Below, piece after piece: positions 17,064 to 25,248 of a stretch of DNA of 64,000 nucleotides. Within the stretch, counting starts at the first letter, position 1. Every line of letters starts with the position of its first letter. The notes beneath the pieces are model-generated. The model made no database searches. It was not told where the DNA came from and was given only the letters and a program-made list of their open reading frames with translations. Made by a program: the position numbers and the translations under genes. The DNA is from Actinomyces graevenitzii C83 (GTDB lineage: Bacteria > Actinomycetota > Actinomycetes > Actinomycetales > Actinomycetaceae), in the NCBI RefSeq assembly GCF_000239695.1, contig NZ_JH470338.1:461958-525957 (forward strand), read 5' to 3'.

Positions 17064-17621
17064 AGTAACTTGGCGCGTGGAAAAACTTTGACGGTATTGA
17101 TTTAGAGCCGCTAGAAAATCCCCCAGCACAGTTTCCACATCTGCTGGTTGTGTGGGATCGAGAGCCGAAATCAAGGTAACCAGTCCACCACAGATGAACC
17201 ACAGCATTTTTATCTGAGACTGATCCAGTTCTCCGATTTGCCCAACAGCAAGCTCTTGTAGCTTTCCTACAAGCTGACTTGTTAACTCCCTTGCGAAAAT
17301 AGGATCCTCCACTAGGGGAGCCAGGCGAGCAAAACTATCATCAGCAAAGCGCACTGCAAACTCACGTGGCTGCATAAAGAACTTATCTAGGTAATCCATA
17401 GCTTCAACCAGCTTGGCTACTTGAGTAGAAAGATATGCACCACGCAGCTGGGCCAGATCTCGATAATGCAGATAGAAGGTGGCCTTGTTGATACCAGCTT
17501 CACGAGCTAGGGAAGTGACAGAGATTTGATTAGCGCTCTTTGGATCCTCTAGAGCGCGAGTATAAGCCTGAAGAATCGCTGCCTCGGCGCGTAGCCAACG
17601 TTGGTCTTGCTTGTCTACCAT
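17055..17621 (-). CDS. TetR-family transcriptional regulator
   Basis: 188 residues from ATG 17621, chosen because TATTTT lies exactly 6 nt upstream (leaderless); a TTG six codons earlier overlaps that promoter. The N-terminal helix-turn-helix reads ISVTSLAREAGINKATFYLHYRDL (residues about 33-56, shown here in part: SLAREAGINKATFYLHY). The C-terminal ligand domain (about 70-188) is variable and gives no ligand clue. TetR proteins usually repress a neighbouring gene, but the gap upstream contains no gene for over 900 nt. Its own promoter region carries a cluster of TAGACA and ACTGTTGT repeats (17649-17768), suggesting autoregulation. Confidence 0.87.
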   Translation of the reverse strand: MVDKQDQRWLRAEAAILQAYTRALEDPKSANQISVTSLAREAGINKATFYLHYRDLAQLRGAYLSTQVAKLVEAMDYLDKFFMQPREFAVRFADDSFARLAPLVEDPIFARELTSQLVGKLQELAVGQIGELDQSQIKMLWFICGGLVTLISALDPTQPADVETVLGDFLAALNQYRQSFSTRQVTAW

Positions 17622-17627
17622 GTACCT

Positions 17628-17633
17628 AAAATA
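17628..17633 (-). promoter_or_regulatory. -10 element of leaderless promoter (TetR)
   Basis: TATTTT on the minus strand with 6 nt (AGGTAC) to ATG 17621 and no ribosome binding site between. Confidence 0.6.
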
Positions 17634-17648
17634 CTGCAATTACGCCTA

Positions 17649-17768
17649 TTAGACACCTGTATCATAGATAAATAGACACTAATCAACGACTGTTGTAGAG
17701 AAGATAGACAGTAGATAACTAAGCAACTGTTGTCGAATAAGCAAAGAAGCATAGAACGACAGTTGTCT
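17649..17768. repeat. Repeated short motifs upstream of TetR gene, possible operators
   Basis: TAGACA occurs near 17650, 17673 and 17706 and inverted (TGTCTA) near 17763. CGACTGTTGTAG (17687-17698), CAACTGTTGTCG (17724-17735) and CGACAGTTGTCT (17757-17768) recur about every 33-37 bp, the last being nearly self-complementary. Spacing of about 3-3.5 helical turns fits a protein-binding array. The link to the adjacent TetR regulator is inference. Confidence 0.4.
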
Positions 17769-18046
17769 AACAAAACATTAAGAATAATTATGCACGCCCG
17801 GCGGAACCTTAACGAATGAATAAATATGCGGTAATTTTATCGAAAGACTCCCCGAATATTTATTCAACATTGAAGTGAAGAAGTGGGGCGCATACTTATG
17901 CACTCATGTTTTGCTAAGCATTTCCAACGTTTCCAGCCGCTTCCCATCCACGCTGCAGGGGCGTGTTATATCCACAAACGACTTTGTTGGAGACCTATAG
18001 GGGAGTGGGCTACGTATGCTTGACACTAGTAGTTGTCAATGATGGC

Positions 18047-18121
18047 CATATAAGCCCTCATCTTAGGAATCGAACCCTATCTGCTAGAGGGCTGAACTTT
18101 AAGTTGAAGCTGGCTTATATG
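18047..18121. other. Nested, competing inverted repeats (possible small RNA)
   Basis: CATATAAGCC (18047-18056) is a perfect inverted match to GGCTTATATG (18112-18121). Overlapping it, AGCCCTC (18053-18059) pairs with GAGGGCT (18087-18093), and TAGG/CCTA inside form a small stem with a GAATCGAA loop. The first two pairings cannot coexist, as in switching RNAs. No gene lies close downstream on either strand, so a stand-alone RNA is possible. Function unknown. Confidence 0.35.
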
Positions 18122-18455
18122 AGGCTTCGCGGGGTCAAGGCGTCATCTTAAGTGCGCTACGGCTAGTTTTTTGAAGCGAGTGGTACAGATTCAGTTGGCA
18201 CTTATGGCACTTAGTGGGGCATCAGCCCAGGGGAGAGGCACCAAACCGCGCTTAGGATGCTTCTGAGCGAAGCTTGATCGGCAATTTTGTAAATTTTTCG
18301 CCCTCATAGCCCCATAAACCTAGGGGGAGGTGGTGGGAGCACCAAAAATATGGGTCTTATATTTGGGGAAGATGTAGATTTTTGTTGGAGCTGCTTGCTC
18401 TACCGGGGGCGACCTTATGTCATTTTCAACACCTACTGTAAAAGTTGCAGCAAAA

Positions 18456-18484
18456 CGGGCGCCAACCTTTACAGCTGACGCCCG
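18456..18484. terminator. Hairpin flanked by A and T runs
   Basis: CGGGCG (18456-18461) and CGCCCG (18479-18484), preceded by AAAA and followed by CAAAATTTT. It may terminate transcripts from either side; it lies 88 nt after the pyruvate oxidase stop on the minus strand. Confidence 0.4.
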
Positions 18485-18516
18485 CAAAATTTTACAGAAA
18501 CTAAATTCTTGTCTTC

Positions 18517-18545
18517 ACTGAAAACGGTTTCAGTCGATTTTCAGT
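18517..18545 (-). terminator. Hairpin downstream of pyruvate oxidase gene
   Basis: ACTGAAAA (18517-18524) pairs with TTTTCAGT (18538-18545); an alternative inner hairpin CTGAAA-ACGG-TTTCAG occupies 18518-18533. It sits 26 nt past the poxB stop on the minus strand. Weak as a terminator because of its A/T-rich stem. Confidence 0.4.
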
Positions 18546-18571
18546 AAGGACGAAAGAGTGTAGTTCTCTCC

Positions 18572-20323
18572 TTAGAACTGGTCTAGCCGGGGGATGTTAC
18601 GCATGTTTGAGGTAGCCATTGCTATGGCCTCACCAGCGCCACCGTTCAAAACCACCTTGCTCATAGCAGTAGCAAACCCAATCATCTGCTCACCCTTGAT
18701 CTCCGGAGGCAGCGATAGTGCGTTGGGGTCGGTGATTACTTCCACCAAGGAGGGGCCATTGTGGGCAAAGGCCTGGCTGAAAGCGTCGCGTAGATCCTTA
18801 GGATCATCTACGCGCTGAGCATGGAAGCCGGCAGCTTCAGCGATCTTGGCGTAGTTAACGTCGTGTACGTTAGTGCCAAAATCAGGTAGGCCGTTTACTA
18901 GCATTTCTAGTTTGACCATGCCCAGGGTGGAGTTGTTAAACACCACCACGTTGATGGGTAGATCGTACATGCGGGCAGTTACTAGTTCACCTAGCAGCAT
19001 GGATAGACCGCCGTCGCCAGAAACCGAAATTACCTGGCGACCAGGGTAGGCTACCTGGGCACCAATAGCATGGGGCAGAGCGTTAGCCATAGATCCATGC
19101 AGGAAAGAACCAATTAGGCGGCGCGTGCCCAGGGGATCAATGTAGCGGGCAGTCCACACATTGCACATACCGGTGTCAGCAGTGAAGACGGCATCCTTAG
19201 CGGCCACTTCATTAAGTACGTGGGCAGCGTATTCGGGGTGAATCGGCTTTAGCTTCTCAGCGTTACGAGTATATGAACCCACTGGGGCGTTCATAAGCTT
19301 GGCGTGCTTCTTAAGCTTTCCCTTTAGGAAAGCATCAGAGCGGTTACCATTTAGCTTGGGTAGTAGTTGCTTAATCAGTTCCTTGATATCAGAGTGGATA
19401 GCCAGGGAAACATCCGTGCGGCGGCCTAACTTTTCGGCGTGGCTGTCAACCTGTACCGTGCACTTACCAGGTAAGAACTGGTTGTAGGGGAAGTCAGTGC
19501 CCAGCATTAGCAGCACATCGGCGTCGACCATACCTTCAGCTGCAGCGCCATAACCAAGCAGGCCGGTCATACCCACATCGAAGGGGTTGTCGTACTGGAT
19601 GAAGTCTTTACCGCGTAGGGTGTGACCCACGGGAGCCTTGAGCTTATCTGCCAGGGCCACCACCTCGTCGTGAGCATCTTCAACGCCGGCACCTGCAAAG
19701 ATAGCTACCTTCTTAGAGCGGTTGAGCAGCTCAGCTAGCTCGCGCACATCCTCACTGTTGGGGGAAATCACGCTAGAGCGTGCGGGCACATACTTAGGGG
19801 CGTGACCAGTAGCTTTTTGATCTGAAATGTCGCCAGGCAGGGTGATAACACTGACGCCCTTTAGCTCAACTGCGTGACGGATCGCGGCGTTAACTACGCG
19901 CGGGCACTGCGCAGCCGTGGAAACCATCTCATTGTAAACGGAGCACTCGTTAAACAGACGGTCAGGGTGGGTTTCTTGGAAATAGGTCTGACCAATCTGC
20001 ACGGTGGGAATATGTGAAGCAATAGCCAGCACCGGGGCACCTGAACGCTGGGCGTCATAAAGGCCATTAATTAGGTGCAGGTTGCCCGGCCCACAAGAAC
20101 CAGCGCACACTGCCAGCTTGCCGGTCAGCTGAGCCTCAGCAGCGGCCGCAAAGGCTGCGCCCTCTTCGTGACGTACATGGATCCAGTCAATGCCACCCTT
20201 AGCGCTACCGCCAGACTTACGTACGGCATCGACAACGGGGTTTAGAGAGTCTCCAACAATTCCATAAATGTGGCTTACGCCAGCATCAATTAGCTGCTGT
20301 ACTAACTGCTGAGCGACGTTCAT
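18572..20323 (-). CDS. poxB: Pyruvate:quinone oxidoreductase (pyruvate dehydrogenase, cytochrome/quinone type)
   Basis: 583 residues, the usual length for PoxB. Thiamine-diphosphate enzyme with the N-terminal PYR domain (catalytic Glu in VRHEEGAAFAAAAEA, GSCGPGNLHLINGLYDA), a central FAD-binding domain, and a C-terminal PP domain with the cofactor motif GDGGLSML...NN (GDG to VVFNNSTLG). It oxidises pyruvate to acetate and CO2, passing electrons to the quinone pool at the membrane. ATG 20323 follows AAGGAGCTTGT. Likely monocistronic, with a hairpin 26 nt after its stop. The C-terminal tail should provide membrane association as in E. coli PoxB, but no clear amphipathic helix is evident. Confidence 0.9.
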   Translation of the reverse strand: MNVAQQLVQQLIDAGVSHIYGIVGDSLNPVVDAVRKSGGSAKGGIDWIHVRHEEGAAFAAAAEAQLTGKLAVCAGSCGPGNLHLINGLYDAQRSGAPVLAIASHIPTVQIGQTYFQETHPDRLFNECSVYNEMVSTAAQCPRVVNAAIRHAVELKGVSVITLPGDISDQKATGHAPKYVPARSSVISPNSEDVRELAELLNRSKKVAIFAGAGVEDAHDEVVALADKLKAPVGHTLRGKDFIQYDNPFDVGMTGLLGYGAAAEGMVDADVLLMLGTDFPYNQFLPGKCTVQVDSHAEKLGRRTDVSLAIHSDIKELIKQLLPKLNGNRSDAFLKGKLKKHAKLMNAPVGSYTRNAEKLKPIHPEYAAHVLNEVAAKDAVFTADTGMCNVWTARYIDPLGTRRLIGSFLHGSMANALPHAIGAQVAYPGRQVISVSGDGGLSMLLGELVTARMYDLPINVVVFNNSTLGMVKLEMLVNGLPDFGTNVHDVNYAKIAEAAGFHAQRVDDPKDLRDAFSQAFAHNGPSLVEVITDPNALSLPPEIKGEQMIGFATAMSKVVLNGGAGEAIAMATSNMRNIPRLDQF

Positions 20324-20480
20324 ACAAGCTCCTTAAAACTAAGTGTGCCTCCAGTTAAACTTGGAAGACGCCAACTGTTAGGTTTTTAAAACCTAGTAAT
20401 CCACCATACTCCCTATGGGTCAAAAGTCCCTAGTTTTGTGTGCAAAGAGACGCGGTAGGTTAGCACTGCTACCGTTTTGA

Positions 20481-20486
20481 GATACT
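20481..20486 (+). promoter_or_regulatory. -10 element of leaderless promoter (hrpB)
   Basis: GATACT, 6 nt (AGGGGC) before GTG 20493. The first base deviates from TANNNT but spacing fits the leaderless set. Confidence 0.45.
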
Positions 20487-20492
20487 AGGGGC

Positions 20493-23063
20493 GTGTTGGA
20501 ACAGCTTATTGCCGCGCCACCGCCCCTGCCGGTAGCCGAGAGTTTAGAGGCCCTAACTGCCCTGGCTACCCCAGGCAACTGCGCACTTATTACGGCTCCT
20601 GCCGGTAGTGGCAAAACCACCTTGCTATCGCCAGCCATTGCAGTAGCTCTAGGCGGGCTAGAAAACCGTCGGGTGCTAGTCACTCAGCCACGGCGCGTGG
20701 CCGTACGCGCTGCAGCTCGACGTATCGCCTCACTGCTAGGTCAAGAAATAGGCCAAGAAGTGGGTTATAGCGTACGCGGCGATAGGCGTGTAAGCGAAGC
20801 TACCCGCATCGAAATGCTAACTCCCGGGGTGCTGCTGCGGCGTCTGCAAAATGACCCTGAGCTACCAGGGGTAGGAGCGGTAGTACTCGATGAATTCCAT
20901 GAGCGCGATCTAGACACTGATCTGGCTCTAGCTTTCTGTCTGGATGTACGCGCCAGCCTACGCGAAGACCTATTTTTAGCCATCACCTCGGCCACATTAG
21001 ACGCCAATCCGGTAGCTGAGCTACTTGCCAAAGCCACCGACAGCGCCTGTATAACTACCGAAATTCCCACCCCCATACACCCTCTAGACATTGTCTATAA
21101 ACCAACGTCGCAAGCTGCTTTAACACCTAATAGCCAGGGCCACATGGGGGTTAACCCTAAGTTCTTAGCTCACTGCAGCCAGGTAGTAGCCGCTGAAGCG
21201 AGCCAAACAAATGACGACATACTGGTGTTTTTGCCCGGGGTGGGGGAGATAGAGCGGATCCGCCAGCTTTTAAGCCCCCAAGTGGGCGACGACGTCGAGA
21301 TTTTAAGCCTGCACGGACAGCTAAGCGGCCCAGCACAAGACCGAATTTTTAGCCCCAGCGCTAAGCAAAGAATTATCCTAGCCACCGCCATTGCCGAGTC
21401 TTCTTTGACTATGCCCAAGGTGCGCACCGTGGTGGATGCGGGGCTAGCACGCGAACCTCGTTTAGATGTGCGTCGCGGTATCGGCCAGCTAGTTACCCTG
21501 CCGGCTTCGCGTGCTCGTCTGGCCCAAAGAGCTGGTCGCGCCGCCCGCCTAGGACCAGGCAAGGCCATTAGACTCATGGATAAAGTCGATTACGCCCGGC
21601 GCCCAGCCCACTCCCAGCCCCAAATCGCCACCTCTCAGCTAACCAATATGCGTTTGCAAGCCGCCGTGTGGGGCGCGAAAAACCCCGGCGACCTGTACCT
21701 ACTAGACCCACCGCCCAGTGGTGCATGGAGCCAGGCTGGTCAGCAGCTGCGTGCTTTAGGGGCCATTGATGACGACGGCGCCGCCACCAAGAAGGGCCGT
21801 AAGCTAGCTAAACTGCCTTTAGAGCCAGCCCTAGCTAGAGCGCTATGGCAAGGCAGCTCCCTGATTGGGATTAGAGACGCAGCCCAGTGCGTGGCCACAC
21901 TAGCCCAGGACCTGCGTGTAGACGACGGCGACCTAGCTCGCTTTGCCAGTAAAATCCTTTTTCAAGGTGCTCGCCAAGGCAGCGGCGCCTATAAAAGCAG
22001 TGAAGCTGGCCAGATTCGCCGTGAAGCTAAACGTTTAGAAGCCACCGCTAAAACCGAGTTTGGGAACCAAACCTTAGGAAAAAGCCCGGAAAAACGTGGC
22101 TTTCAAGATTGTCTGGCGCTAATTAGCGCCCTGGCCTACCCGCAGCTACTGGCTTGCAAACGCCCCGATTCTGACACCTACCTGCTAGCTAATGGGGTAG
22201 GGGCGCAGCTAGAGAGCCACAGTCCACTAATTGGGCAGCAGTGGCTAGCAGTGAGCGGTGTTGACCGCGCCCCCACCTCCCGTCAGGCACGCATACTTGC
22301 GGCTGTGCCCATCAGTGAGGACGACGCCCTAGCTGCTGGCCAGGCGCTGGTTAACGAATGCGACCAAATCACCATTGAAAACGGGCAGGTAAGCGGCCTT
22401 AAGCAGCAACGTTTAGGCCAGATTGTGCTGCGTACTAGTGCCACCGCGCCCAGCCCAGAGCAAGCCCTTGAGGCAGTAAAACAATATTTACATAAGCAGG
22501 GCCTACAAGCTTTGAACTGGTCTAAAGAAGCCACCAACCTGCGCCAGCGTATGGAGGCTTTGCATCTGGGCTTGGGCTTACCTTGGCTTGATGTAAGTGA
22601 TCAGGCTCTTTTAGCTAGCCAAGATAGTTGGTTGGCACCCTATGGCCAGTTGCTTACGCAGCACAACATAAGCCAAATACCAATGCTGGAAGTTATGCGC
22701 TCCATGCTGCCCTGGCCCCAAGCTGCCCAGCTAGATGAGCTAGCTCCAGTAAATATGCTGATCCCAAGCGGGATATCTAAAGCTATTGATTGGTCTAGTG
22801 GCCGCCCGGTACTAACCTTGCGGGTACAACAAGCCTTTGGCTGGACTAGCAGCCCACGCCTAATTGGGGGAGAAGTAGCGCTGTTACTTCATTTAACTGA
22901 TCCAGCTGGCCGCCCGGTAGCCATAACTGATGATCTAGCCTCGTTTTGGGCTGGGCCCTATCAACAGGTACGTTCCCAGCTACGCGGGCGCTACACCAAA
23001 CACCCCTGGCCGCAGGATCCTTTAAACGCCACGCCTACCAACCGAGCCAAACCACGTAAGTAA
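20493..23063 (+). CDS. hrpB: ATP-dependent helicase HrpB (DEAH-box)
   Basis: 856 residues, normal for HrpB. Motif I TAPAGSGKTT (about 34-43), motif II DEFHER, motif III SAT, motif VI QRAGRAARLGPG, followed by the HrpB-specific C-terminal domain with LPWPQ-like MLPWPQAAQLDELAP and a final RGRYTKHPWPQDP. The latter WPxDP ending is a hallmark of HrpB. DEAH-family RNA helicases of this group are predicted to remodel RNA, but bacterial HrpB's exact role is unknown. GTG 20493 appears leaderless. The fluoride-channel gene starts 10 nt after the stop, so the two are likely co-transcribed. Confidence 0.92.
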   Translation: MLEQLIAAPPPLPVAESLEALTALATPGNCALITAPAGSGKTTLLSPAIAVALGGLENRRVLVTQPRRVAVRAAARRIASLLGQEIGQEVGYSVRGDRRVSEATRIEMLTPGVLLRRLQNDPELPGVGAVVLDEFHERDLDTDLALAFCLDVRASLREDLFLAITSATLDANPVAELLAKATDSACITTEIPTPIHPLDIVYKPTSQAALTPNSQGHMGVNPKFLAHCSQVVAAEASQTNDDILVFLPGVGEIERIRQLLSPQVGDDVEILSLHGQLSGPAQDRIFSPSAKQRIILATAIAESSLTMPKVRTVVDAGLAREPRLDVRRGIGQLVTLPASRARLAQRAGRAARLGPGKAIRLMDKVDYARRPAHSQPQIATSQLTNMRLQAAVWGAKNPGDLYLLDPPPSGAWSQAGQQLRALGAIDDDGAATKKGRKLAKLPLEPALARALWQGSSLIGIRDAAQCVATLAQDLRVDDGDLARFASKILFQGARQGSGAYKSSEAGQIRREAKRLEATAKTEFGNQTLGKSPEKRGFQDCLALISALAYPQLLACKRPDSDTYLLANGVGAQLESHSPLIGQQWLAVSGVDRAPTSRQARILAAVPISEDDALAAGQALVNECDQITIENGQVSGLKQQRLGQIVLRTSATAPSPEQALEAVKQYLHKQGLQALNWSKEATNLRQRMEALHLGLGLPWLDVSDQALLASQDSWLAPYGQLLTQHNISQIPMLEVMRSMLPWPQAAQLDELAPVNMLIPSGISKAIDWSSGRPVLTLRVQQAFGWTSSPRLIGGEVALLLHLTDPAGRPVAITDDLASFWAGPYQQVRSQLRGRYTKHPWPQDPLNATPTNRAKPRK

Positions 23064-23073
23064 ACTAGAAGTT

Positions 23074-23886
23074 ATGACAGCTAAGCAGACTTGGACGCTA
23101 GTATTCCTGGGCGCAGCCGTGGGGGCCGCTAGCCGAGTGGGTTTAGGCTCGCTCTGGCAGGGAGCCGCTATTCCTTGGGCTTATGTATTAATTAACCTTT
23201 GGGGCGCTTTCGCCTTAGCGGTTCTTTATGGTGGTTTAGCAGGCGAGGGAGGACAAGTTTTAGCAGCTAAGCACCAGCAGGCACTACGCCTGGCTGTAGG
23301 TACTGGTTTTATGGGTGGTTTTACTACCTATTCCTCATTTATGCTTCAGGTTTTTAAATTACCTGCGCATCTAGCATTTAGCTACGCTTTGGGCTCGCTT
23401 GTGGCCGGCTTAGTGGTGGCAGTTGTGGGCTATAGGCTTGGCCGCACTCTGCGCTGGCGTTACGCGGCAGCCCTAGTTAGTGCCACAGTTTTACTGGTGG
23501 GGGCGATGAGTCTGCCTAAAATGTCTACGCTGCTAGCCTTAAGCACCCTGGGAGCAGCTGGAGTGGGGGCACTAGGGCGCTGGAAACTGGGGGACTGGGT
23601 GAACAGCAAAATTCATACCCCCATAACTCTGGGCACAACAATAGTTAACCTGGTGGCCTGCACTTTGATGGGGGCAGTAAGTGGGGCCAGTGCTAGCGCT
23701 AACTGGCCTTGGCTGGCAGTTATTACCACTGGATTTTTAGGTGGCCTATCTACTTTCTCAACGGCCAGTGTTGAAGGTGGCTCCCTGGTGCTAGCAGGTA
23801 AAACTCGCTGGGCACTAACTCACCAGGTAGGTATGGCGTTGAGCTGTTTTGCTGCCCTGGCTTTGGCCTACACTTTGACAAACTAG
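23074..23886 (+). CDS. crcB: Tandem-fused Fluc/CrcB fluoride channel
   Basis: 270 residues, twice the usual Fluc length. Domain 1 (about 5-125) has GAAVGAASR, NLWGAFALAV (Asn41) and GFMGGFTTYSSF (81-89). Domain 2 (about 152-270) has LGAAGVGALGR, VNLVACTLMG (Asn192) and GFLGGLSTFST (221-230). Both keep the pore Asn and the TxxS-type sodium/track loop. Between them, AAALVSATVLLVGAMSL (131-147) looks like an extra helix, which would invert domain 2 and give the antiparallel arrangement that ordinary Fluc reaches by dimerising. Fluc channels let toxic fluoride leave the cell. Starts 10 nt after hrpB with AGAAG upstream. A single-chain version is like eukaryotic FEX and uncommon in bacteria. Confidence 0.88.
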   Translation: MTAKQTWTLVFLGAAVGAASRVGLGSLWQGAAIPWAYVLINLWGAFALAVLYGGLAGEGGQVLAAKHQQALRLAVGTGFMGGFTTYSSFMLQVFKLPAHLAFSYALGSLVAGLVVAVVGYRLGRTLRWRYAAALVSATVLLVGAMSLPKMSTLLALSTLGAAGVGALGRWKLGDWVNSKIHTPITLGTTIVNLVACTLMGAVSGASASANWPWLAVITTGFLGGLSTFSTASVEGGSLVLAGKTRWALTHQVGMALSCFAALALAYTLTN

Positions 23887-23922
23887 ACTTGGGTTAACTT
23901 CCGCGCCACTGAAAGAGTCTTC

Positions 23923-24714
23923 ATGCCCGACATCAAGCTAGTTATCAGCGATCTAGATGGCACCTTGCTAGATGGCAACAGCCAGTTTCCGACCGAGTTT
24001 TGGCCGCTGCTAGAGCAAATGCGCCAGCGTGGAGTGCTCTTTGCACCCGCTTCAGGGCGTCAATACGCCAACCTGCTGGGTCATTTTGGTCCCAGTAAAG
24101 ACATGCCTTTTATCGCTGAAAACGGCGCTTATGTGGTGCAAAATGAGCAGACCATTTCTCTTACCGAATTAAACCCAAATACGGTACGTGCTACTTTAGA
24201 TGCATTAGAAAATGTTAATAGCGATTTTGGTTTAGTATTTTGTGGAGCCAAAATGGCTTACTGCTCACGCACTGATGAACCTTTCTTAGCGCAGGTACGT
24301 AAATACTATGCGGCTTTGGAAATAGTCGATGATCTGCGTAGTGTAGACGCCCCGCTGATTAAAGTGGCTGGTTATGATTTCGACGACGCCGAAGCTAATC
24401 TGGGTCCAGCTTTAGAGCCACTGCGCGCCCATGACCAGGTGGTTATTAGCGGCAAAAACTGGGTTGACATTATGGACTCGCGTGTCAATAAGGGCTTGGC
24501 GGTGCGCGCCCTGCAAAAGGCGCTAGGTATTAGCCCCCAGCAGACCGCAGTATTTGGTGATTTCTTAAATGACCTGGAAATGATGAGCGAGGCAACCTAC
24601 TCTTACGCCGTCGCCAACGCTGATCCCCGCGTCAAAGCTGCCGCTAACTACCAGGCCCCAGCCAACACCGAGCACGGGGTAATTACCGTAATCAAACAGC
24701 TGCTGGGTCTCTAG
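23923..24714 (+). CDS. Cof-type HAD-superfamily phosphatase
   Basis: 263 residues. HAD motif I DLDGTLLD (nucleophile Asp in ISDLDGTLL), motif II SGR (PASGRQYANLL), motif III Lys around NKGLAVRALQKALGI, motif IV FGDFLNDLEMM. The C2B cap inserted between motifs II and III marks the Cof/YidA subfamily, which dephosphorylates sugar phosphates, PLP or pyrimidine phosphates; the substrate cannot be told. GAAAGAG lies about 6 nt before ATG 23923. 36 nt after the fluoride channel, possibly the same transcript. Confidence 0.88.
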   Translation: MPDIKLVISDLDGTLLDGNSQFPTEFWPLLEQMRQRGVLFAPASGRQYANLLGHFGPSKDMPFIAENGAYVVQNEQTISLTELNPNTVRATLDALENVNSDFGLVFCGAKMAYCSRTDEPFLAQVRKYYAALEIVDDLRSVDAPLIKVAGYDFDDAEANLGPALEPLRAHDQVVISGKNWVDIMDSRVNKGLAVRALQKALGISPQQTAVFGDFLNDLEMMSEATYSYAVANADPRVKAAANYQAPANTEHGVITVIKQLLGL

Positions 24715-24741
24715 AGCGCGGGGACAATACGCCACTGACAG

Positions 24742-24775
24742 CAAGCTACTTAAATCAACAAGCTACTTAAATCAA
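24742..24775. repeat. Perfect 17-bp tandem duplication
   Basis: CAAGCTACTTAAATCAA occurs twice back to back (24742-24758 and 24759-24775), between the HAD stop and the terminator. Probably a slippage product with no function. Confidence 0.8.
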
Positions 24776-24778
24776 TGA

Positions 24779-24810
24779 GTGTGGCCGGCACGTTTACGCG
24801 CCGACCACAC
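24779..24810. terminator. Bidirectional terminator
   Basis: GTGTGG-C-CGGC ... GCCG-A-CCACAC stem between converging HAD and S4-protein genes. The T run is weak on both sides. Confidence 0.65.
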
Positions 24811-24819
24811 TACTTACAT

Positions 24820-25236
24820 TTAGCGGTTGCTATGGCCGATTAAAGCCTCAAGCTGGCGCCGCTCCTTCTTAGTGGGCCGCCCAGTGCCGCGATCACGCAC
24901 AATTGCGGCTGGAGCCTCCAAAGGGGAGGGGCGCGCCGGAGTATGGTCGATATAGCATTCCCGAGCCACCGGGGCGCTTACCCGCTTGGCGATAAGACGC
25001 GTCACCTCAAGTAAACGGTCAAAACCCTCCACCCGGTAACGCACCGTATCGCCGACTTTAAGGGCCGTAGCCGCTTTAACCGGCTCACCGTTAATGCGCA
25101 CATGCCCGGCTCGGCAGGCAGCAGTAGCGGCGGAGCGCGACTTAACCTGACGCACGCTCCACAGCCACACATCTATACGCACGCTGGCTACCTGTGCGCG
25201 CTGAGCTACCTCTTGCGGATTTTGAACACTGGCCAT
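24820..25236 (-). CDS. S4-domain RNA-binding protein, Hsp15 (HslR)-like
   Basis: 138 residues. S4 RNA-binding fold at about 18-75 (VRIDVWLWSVRQVKSRSAA, CRAGHVRINGEPV, GDTVRYRV), then a basic tail ending GTGRPTKKERRQLEAL. This is the HslR/Hsp15 architecture, which in E. coli binds stalled 50S subunits carrying nascent chains. ATG 25236 has TAGAAT exactly 6 nt upstream (25243-25248), so it is probably leaderless, with the promoter lying over the last codons of the HNH gene. Confidence 0.88.
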   Translation of the reverse strand: MASVQNPQEVAQRAQVASVRIDVWLWSVRQVKSRSAATAACRAGHVRINGEPVKAATALKVGDTVRYRVEGFDRLLEVTRLIAKRVSAPVARECYIDHTPARPSPLEAPAAIVRDRGTGRPTKKERRQLEALIGHSNR

Positions 25237-25242
25237 GACCAG

Positions 25243-25248
25243 ATTCTA
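25243..25248 (-). promoter_or_regulatory. -10 element of leaderless promoter (S4 protein)
   Basis: TAGAAT on the minus strand, 6 nt (CTGGTC) before ATG 25236; it overlaps the stop region of the upstream nuclease gene. Confidence 0.6.

Larger units (their letters stand above)
17640..18571. other. Gene-free 0.9-kb interval between TetR and pyruvate oxidase genes
   Basis: No convincing gene on either strand; a 62-codon plus-strand frame (17963-18151) has no recognisable content. The interval contains the motif cluster by the TetR gene, TTGACACTAGTAGTTGTCAA (about 18020-18039, inverted TTGACA/TGTCAA), nested inverted repeats at 18047-18121, and two hairpins near its right end. Confidence 0.6.

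Noticed and set aside
18060..18082. tRNA T-arm-like string GGAATCGAACC suggesting a minus-strand tRNA
   Set aside because: No matching acceptor stem, anticodon arm or D arm can be drawn around it; stem pairing of the arm itself is incomplete.
17963..18151. 62-codon plus-strand frame in the gap before poxB
   Set aside because: No ribosome binding site and it crosses the nested inverted repeats.
24742..24775. Tandem 17-bp repeat as an attachment site
   Set aside because: Two adjacent copies only, no integrase or tRNA nearby; simple duplication is enough.
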